A stretch of DNA of 64,000 bases from Lyophyllum atratum (lineage: Eukaryota > Basidiomycota > Agaricomycetes > Agaricales > Lyophyllaceae), in NCBI GenBank assembly GCA_014905825.1, contig JACGCN010000012.1, forward strand, positions 1,538,565 through 1,602,564, given 5' to 3'. The notes below the pieces were generated by a model, which saw nothing but the letters and a program-made list of their open reading frames with translations, ran no database searches and was not told the DNA's origin. The position numbers were made by a program, and so were the translations under genes. Of the stretch, positions 57,921-64,000 are shown in pieces. The stretch's first letter is position 1; the number at the start of each line of letters is the position of its first letter.

Positions 57921-59188
57921 ATGAAGCAGTACGTGGCTGATCGGGCCGCCTCTTCCGATTCCGCTAATGACCGACTTGTAGCCAGCGCCCAAACGTCGTA
58001 AACAAGCGCCCGGTTCCCGCCATGTCACAGCGCGCACTTCGCGCCGTACTAACCCTGCGCGCCAATCCCGCCCACCCCACCGCCCCACTAACCCTCGCGC
58101 CGCAACTGCCGCCCAACTCTTTGACGAGCCAACGCCGCCGCCCTCAGGCCACGCGGACGCGCGGACCCCAACTCCGCCACCAATGGCAGCCCAACAAAAC
58201 ACCGCGCCGCCTGAGGACCGCGATTCCATCTTCCTCCGACTCTGTCCGGACGCCATACCAGTGTCAGAGTCCGACGGCGGTGCCGGCAAGCTCCAAAGTT
58301 ATTTTGAGTGGGGTTAGTCCCGCATTCTGTTTACTAGCGTATTCGCTGACCGCTTGCAAGTCAAGGACGGGTATCCCGGGTTTCTCAACATCCGCGACAT
58401 GCCCCCAGAGTGGCTCAGAATCTGCCCCGATGGCTCCCTGCCGCCCGAAGCCTTCTGGCACTTCCCAAAATGGGGTACGTCTCGCACAGTAGCTCAGAGA
58501 GCGACCTTCTCAAACTAACATACTCTTCGTTCCAACAGAGGAGTTAAGGGCTGAGAAGGGTAAGTCTTTGGCATTTATTTTGTGAGCTGTACGACTAATA
58601 AATATCGCTCCAGAGGCTCGCAGGATTAGAAGACAGGAGAAATCGAAGGCTACGGGTTAGTAGTGATAGGAATAACAACGATTTGTATGGTGTCATGAAA
58701 GATTAATCACTGTAGGTTCAGAAGGCAGTGGGGTCGAACATGGTACGTTGATCTTCCATAGCTATGAATTATATGGACCTGACGACCAACCCCTCGCAGC
58801 TGCTGTTCACCACAACACCCCAATTGAGGAAATAAATGACGAGGAAGGCAAGTTGCTGGTACTTGGAGCCAAGTGTTGATTGAAATTGCTATTCCCCAGG
58901 CGAGGATTTCACGGTCCCTTCCAGTGAGTACGACATCAGCAGCATCGACTGGCGTATCTCATGACGATCACCAGGTCAAAGTCCCGAACTCCAAGGATAC
59001 AAGGAACTCGCACATGACGAAGAACGCGAGCTCCCGATGAAAGGACAGGAATCTTGCGGTAAGCCAATACTGCACCTCGCACGTACATGGTACTGATGAT
59101 AAAATCAGGTCCAACTACACCTATCTCAACTCAGAATAAATTCCAGCCTTCCCAGGACATCGATATGGGTTATGGGGACTTTTTTTGA
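57921..59188 (+). CDS. Orphan 10-exon gene of the cassette, 260 residues
   Basis: Ten exons join in one frame: 57921-57932, 57982-58312, 58361-58474, 58539-58559, 58614-58655, 58716-58742, 58800-58847, 58900-58923, 58975-59058 and 59109-59188. Exons 4-8 are only 21-48 nt, and the intron after 58847 uses a GC donor. The N-terminal third is basic and Pro-rich. The centre, SYFEWVKDGYPGFLNIRDMP then PEWLRICPDGSLPPEAFWHF, looks like a compact folded module I cannot name. The C-terminus is acidic and ends MGYGDFF. Exact phase across nine introns argues for a functional gene. The last codons coincide with a 36-bp sequence also found at 41814-41849. Confidence 0.72.
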
Positions 59189-59212
59189 AAGGTAGGGATT
59201 TAAACCTAGAAT

Positions 59213-59458
59213 CGTGTAGGGTAGGGAGGGTAGGGGAGGGTAGGGAGGGAGGGTAGGGTAGGTAGGGAGGGCAGGGAGGGTAGAGGGTAGGGAGGGTAGG
59301 GAGGGTAGAGGGTAGGGAGGGTAGGGAGGGTAGGGAGGGTAGGAAGGGCAGGGAGGGTAGAGGGTAGGGAGGGTAGGGAGGGTAGAGGGTAGGGAGGGTA
59401 GGGAGGGTAGGGAAGGCAGGGAAGGCAGGGAAGGGTAGGGCAGGGTAGGTAGGGGAGC
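59213..59458 (+). repeat. G-rich TAGGGAGGG minisatellite
   Basis: About 245 bp of TAGGGAGGG / TAGAGGGTAGGGAGGG units, every one with runs of three Gs, so the plus strand can form G-quadruplexes. Proline-rich minus-strand frames here are artefacts. Confidence 0.92.
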
Positions 59459-59716
59459 GCACAGTAGCGTAGGATAGCGTAGAGATGTGTAGTGGGGATC
59501 TACGATCCCCACGTACGACCCAGAAGCACTGCTGTGGTGAGTTCACTTGCATGAACGTTGAGTGAGGACAGCCGTACGTGGGGATCGTAGAACCCCATTA
59601 CCACACTATGGGAATCACTCTGCTCAAACGTTCACCAGAATGAACAACACAACAACTTTTTCATTGAGTACTTAACTACAGTAGTGGGGATCGTAGTGGG
59701 GATCGTAGATCCCCAC

Positions 59717-60232
59717 GTACGACCCAGAAGCACTGCTGTGGTGAGTTCACTTGCATGAACGTTGAGTGAGGACAGCCGTACGTGGGGATCGTAGAACCCC
59801 ACGTACGACCCAGAAGCACTGCTGTGGTGAGTTCACTTGCATGAAAGTTGAGTGAGGACAGCCGTACGTGGGGATCGTAGAACCCCACGTACGACCCAGA
59901 AGCACTGCTGTGGTGAGTTCACTTGCATGAAAGTTGAGTGAGGACAGCCGTACGTGGGGATCGTAGAACCCCACGTACGACCCAGAAGCACTGCTGTGGT
60001 GAGTTCACTTGCATGAAAGTTGAGTGAGGACAGCCGTACGTGGGGATCGTAGAACCCCACGTACGACCCAGAAGCACTGCTGTGGTGAGTTCACTTGCAT
60101 GAAAGTTGAGTGAGGACAGCCGTACGTGGGGATCGTAGAACCCCACGTACGACCCAGAAGCACTGCTGTGGTGAGTTCACTTGCATGAAAGTTGAGTGAG
60201 GACAGCCGTACGTGGGGATCGTAGAACCCCAT
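59717..60232 (+). repeat. 86-bp satellite, six tandem units
   Basis: Units begin GTACGACCCAGAAGCACTG at 59717, 59803, 59889, 59975, 60061 and 60147 and are almost identical (one C/A variant in ATGAACGTT/ATGAAAGTT). A seventh, separate unit is at 59513. Each contains GGGGATCGTAGAACCCC. The units at 59513 and 60147 are both followed by the same CATTACCACACTATGGG segment, indicating duplication with the flank. Confidence 0.93.
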
Positions 60233-60759
60233 TACCACACTATGGGAATCACTCTGCTCAAACGTTCACCAGAATGAACGACACAAAACCTTTTTTATTG
60301 AGTACTTAACTACATCACTGCATACTACGTGTTAAAAATGAGAACGTAAGTCAGAAAAAGCTACGGGGGAACAGACGCATATTCCACGACGGAGGGTCTC
60401 AGAAATCTCGCTACGGTGACGAGACGGGACCACATATACCTACTGGCGAAGAGGGTTAGAATATGTACATGCGAGTAAAGTTAACACATACATATGGATG
60501 AAGAGTTATGCTGTCGGACGGGGATCCACGATCCCCACATATACGTTCTGGGGTAGGGGTAAGGGCACCGACTTACCAGTTCAGAGGAGTTCAAACGGCC
60601 GTCATCATGGGGATCCACGATCCCCGTCGGACGATACATACGCACTCCGCTTGTTTGTCTTGGACCTCATCATCACATGAGGGTGAGGAGAAGGGGTTCG
60701 TGGATCCCCAGATATACCTGCATCTTACCATACAGGGCTGAGAGCGCGAAGAACGGTGA

Positions 60760-62240
60760 GAACTACGGACTTACAAGATCATGAATGGCTCTCCACACTG
60801 GGAATCCACGATCCCCGTCGGACGGCACATCGCATGATAATTCCCCGTGCAGTCGCAACAGCAGGCCAGGCTGTCTTCTGCAAATCAAATAGAGTTAGAA
60901 ACAATCGTCACAGAGTAAGGAAGGATTACGCTGGCGGTAGGCGTATGCGCCTTGCGCGTTATACAAACACGTTTGACCAGGTCTTGTAGGTCCTGGGTTA
61001 CTTAGGTTATTACAATGTAGATGTTTCTCTCAACGATCACTCACAAGTCCCCATAGAACGCCTTCCGTATATCGTAAGAGTCGCAATATATACATTTGTA
61101 GACTGGCCGTCGCCCTATACCTAAGAGCAGTCGTCAGCTTAGAATCGGCGAAGAGAATCCATGACTTACCCTTCTGCAACTTCTTAACGCCAGGCTGATG
61201 CGGTCGCCCCTCCAGTACTTAGCCCCCGGGTGCCAACGTCTGTTGTAGGAGACGAGCACCCCCGTCCGCAACCCAAACCCCCTCGAAGGGTATCAAGACG
61301 GTCGCTCAGAGAAGTCAGTTAGAATACACTCACCTTCGGCATCTTCTTGAACCCTTCGCCTGCAGACGTCTCCGATACTCGCCCACCGCGGACGCCTTCC
61401 TCCACTCGTAACGGATAAAGACGCCGTATCGAACTTGCGAGTTGACCTGATGCGTACGGGCGTTCCGGCCTATAACCCAGGTGGAGAGGAAAAGGGAGGA
61501 CGAATAGGAAACTTACAGTGAGGCGCTCAGCAATAGGAACTTCAAGAAGCGGCAGGCCTTGGCGATCTGCGAGGCGTGGCTTGCGCGAATAGTACATGAC
61601 TATGGAGGAGGTTAAAAGAACGCGGACAACAGGATATAAACTTACTTTAAGACGTTGACTTGGTAGTCAGTGTAGAGGTGGAGGTATGATCTAGTCTCGA
61701 TAGTCAACCTATGTAGGCTACTTAGGCATAGCTAGACTTACCTTTCGGTCGACTTGGTGGTTGGCGTTGAGAAGATGGAAGCTGCGTTCTAGTCTCAATG
61801 GTCAAGTTATGTAGGGTACTTAGGAACGATTAAACTTACCTTGCGTGAAGTTGAGGCGTCGACTTGGTAATTAGTCAAGAGGGTCGAGGTATGGATCTAG
61901 TCTCGATAGTCAACTTATGTAGGGTACTTAGGCATAGCTAGACTTACCTTTCGGTCGACTTGGTGGTTGGCGTTGAGAAGATGGAAGCTTCGTTCTAGCG
62001 TCGATGGTCAAGTTATGTAGGGTGCTTAGGAACGACTAGACTTACCTTGGGTGAAGTTGCTTTTGGTTAACACTAAGTTCGAGGAACCTCGTATAAGGGC
62101 GTCGTCCGCTCCCTGCATAGAGGATACCGGTGAAGGGGTCAGAAAATGTACATCCCGGTGAAGCGTTTGATAGATACATACCGCTCAGAATTCCAACACG
62201 GCTGCCATCAAGGGGATCGACGATCCCCGTCTGACGACAC
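60760..62240 (-). pseudogene. Unknown multi-exon gene, copy 1 (frameshifted)
   Basis: On the minus strand short exons alternate with ~50-bp introns that all start GTAAGT and end CTAG. They encode pieces such as LTKSNFTQERSFHLLNANHQVDRK, YLHLYTDYQV, SRKPRLADRQGLPLLEVPIAERLT, YEWRKASAVGEYRRRL and, further on, KCIYCDSYD. Compared with copy 2, single bases are missing in the GEYRRRL exon region, so this copy is broken there. No family was recognised; CIYC suggests a metal site. Confidence 0.35.
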
Positions 62241-62599
62241 ATAGCCCATCCGTTCGTTTGTGTTCAAGCTCACCGCTGAGAGTGAACACAGGGGTTCGTG
62301 GATCCCCACATGTACGTAAGTCTTAACACACAAGGGGGAGACAGCTCTCGTTAGTGGGGATCGACGATCCCCGTCTGACAGCACATGGCCTCCAAAGCCG
62401 GTTCTCATAACGTGTTTGGTTTTCACTCAAGCATCTCAGAGACGGGGATCGAAGATCCCCATGTATACTATGCCTCTGAATACAAAACGTACGGCGTGTG
62501 TAGTATAATCGTGGATCCCCACATATACGTTCTGGGGTAGAGGTAAGGACACCGACCTTACCAGTTCAGAGGCGTTCAAACGGCCGTCATCATGGGGAT

Positions 62600-64000
62600 C
62601 CACGATCCCCGTCGGACGATACATACGCACTCTGCTCGTTTGTCTTCGACCTCATCATCAAGAGCAAGAGAAGGGGATCGTGGATCCCCAGATATACCTG
62701 CGTCTGATCGTACAGGGCTGAGAGCGCGAAGAGCGGTGAGAACGACGAACTTACAAGATCATGAACGGCTCTCCACAGTGGGGTTCCACGATCCCCGTCA
62801 GACGGCAACATCGCCTCAGAATTCCCCGTGCAGCTGCAAATAGAATAGAGTCAGAAACGATCGTCAAAGAGTAAGGAAGGATAACGCTGGCGGCAGGCGT
62901 GTGCGCGTCATACAAACGCGTTTGACCGGCTCTTGTACGTCCTGGTGTAGTCTTTAGTCATTACAATGTAGATTTTTCTCTTCGAGACCGACTCACAAGT
63001 CCCCGTAGAACGCGTTCCGTTATCGTAAGAGTCACAATATATACATTTGTAGACTGCTCGTCGCCCTATACCTAAGAGAGGTCGTCAGCTTAGAATCGTC
63101 GAAGAGAATTAATTACTTACCCTGCTGCACTTCTTAAGGCCAAGCTGATGCGGTCGCCCCTGTAGTACCCAGCCCTCGGTGCCAACCGTCTGTTTATGAG
63201 ACGAGCAACCCGTCCGCGATCCAGACCCCCTCGAAGCGTATCAAAACGGTCGCTCAGAGAAGTCAGTTTAGAGTAGAACTCACCTTGGGCATCTTCGTGA
63301 ACCCCTTCGCCTGCAAACGTCTCCGATACTCGCCCACCGCGGACGCCTTCCTCCACTCATAACGGATAAAAACCCCGTACCGAACTCGCGAGCCGACTCT
63401 AATGCGCACCGGCGTTCCGGCCTATAACCTAGGTGGAGAGGAAAAAGGGAGGACGAAAAGGAAACTCACAGTCAGGCGGTCAGCGATAGGGACTTCGAGA
63501 AGCGGCAGGCCTTGGCGATCTGCGAGGCGTGGCTTGGGCGAATAGTAAGTGCACTTCATGACTATGAAGGAGGTTAACAACTGAGCGGACGCTTACAACA
63601 GGAGAGAAACTTACTTTAAGGCGTCGACTTGGTAGTTAGTCAAGAGGTCGAGGTATGGATCTAGTCTCGATAGTCAACTTATGTAGGGTACTTAGGCATA
63701 GCTAGACTTACCTTTCGGTCGACTTGGTGGTTGGCGTTGAGAAGATGGAAGCTTCGTTCTAGCGTCGATGGTCAAGTTATGTAGGGTGCTTAGGAACGAC
63801 TAGACTTACCTTGGGTGAAGTTGCTTTTGGTTAACACTAAGTTCGAGGAACCTCGTATAAGGGCGTCGTCCGCTCCCTGCATAGAGATACCGGTGAAGGG
63901 GTCAGAAAATGTACATCCCGGTGAAGCGTTTGATAGATACATACCGCTCAGAATTCCAACACGGCTGCCATCAAGGGGATCGACGATCCCCGTCTGACGA
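62600..64000 (-). pseudogene. Unknown multi-exon gene, copy 2 (partial)
   Basis: Paralogous exons to copy 1. The RYGVFIRYEWRKASAVGEYRRRLQAKGF region (63291-63408) is open here, but the KCIYCDSYD exon (about 63010-63070) lacks a base relative to copy 1. Each copy therefore carries damage the other lacks. The 5' end lies beyond the right edge. Confidence 0.35.

Larger units (their letters stand above)
59494..63991. repeat. Recurrent palindrome GGGGATC-N3-GATCCCC
   Basis: A 17-bp palindrome with 7-bp arms and a 3-nt spacer occurs at 59494, 59697, 60520, 60609, 62212, 62356, 62444, 62594, 62673 and 63975, with imperfect copies at 60800 and 62780 and half-sites near 60690, 62296 and 62510. Spacers vary (CAC, GAC, TAC, GAA, GTG, GTA) while the arms stay fixed. 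GTCGGACG or GTCTGACG usually follows. Confidence 0.85.
60520..64000. repeat. Tandem segmental duplication, ~1.8-2.0 kb unit
   Basis: 60520-62230 and 62504-64000 are diverged direct copies in colinear order. The offset is 1,984 bp at the left and 1,763 bp at the right. The difference of about 220 bp equals one extra copy of a 206-bp subunit (61745 and 61951 against 63718). The second unit runs off the window. Confidence 0.85.

Noticed and set aside
50440..59200. KDZ transposase accompanying the TET/JBP-like gene
   Set aside because: I looked for one on both strands of the cassette and its flanks and saw none; terminal inverted repeats of a large element were not found either.
59121..59552. 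Proline/Leu/Ser-rich minus-strand frames
   Set aside because: They read the complement of the TAGGGAGGG tract and change with every frame, so they are repeat artefacts.
52559..60232. CRISPR-like appearance of regular repeats
   Set aside because: Heptamers are contiguous without spacers and the 86-bp satellite has no unique spacers; gene structure is eukaryotic.
59676..60238. Series of identical ~75-codon minus-strand frames
   Set aside because: Their 86-bp spacing matches the satellite exactly; 86 is not a multiple of three, so the unit cannot encode a continuous repeat protein.

Overview
The window looks like nuclear DNA of a mushroom-forming basidiomycete (Agaricomycetes). The grounds are introns of about 42-70 bp with GT..AG ends, a chromovirus-type Ty3/gypsy element, a Plavaka-type DNA transposon, a DIRS-like element, F-box genes of the kind expanded in this class, and a nuclear tRNA-Ala with an intron. 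All assignments come from reading the sequence and from remembered family features; no database search was run.

Layout. 1-14.6 kb is a nest of mobile elements. A Ty3/gypsy chromovirus is interrupted near the start of gag by a Ty1/copia element, of which only the 3' part and 3' LTR lie in the window. It is interrupted again, inside the gag zinc knuckle, by a 6.7-kb Plavaka element carrying a transposase and a divergent 7-exon accessory gene. 15.2-15.7 kb is a foldback element. 16.35-18.7 kb is an F-box gene broken by a 570-bp MITE with a 9-bp target duplication; its intact paralogue is at 24.4-26.1 kb. 19.6-23.6 kb and 39.6-41.8 kb are diverged inverted copies of one segment and hold no intact gene. 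Between them lie the ordinary host genes: an AKAP7-like 2H phosphoesterase (26.9-29.0 kb), a large SET3-like PHD+SET protein of eight exons (31.0-36.6 kb) and tRNA-Ala(CGC) (37.9 kb). 42.1-46.0 kb is a DIRS-like retroelement with gag, RT-RNase H and a truncated tyrosine recombinase.

From 46.5 kb to the right edge the DNA is rich in minisatellites: AGGTGCGA arrays, GCATGTC heptamer arrays, a G-rich TAGGGAGGG tract, an 86-bp satellite and recurrent GGGGATC-N3-GATCCCC palindromes. Embedded in it, at 50.6-59.2 kb, are four intact multi-exon genes: a TET/JBP-like 2-oxoglutarate/Fe(II) dioxygenase, a BAH-PHD chromatin reader, an ATP-grasp-like protein and an orphan 10-exon gene. The heptamer GCATGTC/GACATGC recurs just upstream of three of them. 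The set reads as a co-located chromatin or DNA-modification cassette and is the best candidate here for an undescribed system. The last 3.5 kb is a tandemly duplicated, decaying minus-strand exon/intron array of unknown function.

For the genes where exact exon coordinates are given (Plavaka accessory gene, AKAP7-like, SET3-like, TET-like, BAH-PHD, ATP-grasp-like, orphan), joining the exons keeps one reading frame throughout. This supports the models even where function is uncertain.
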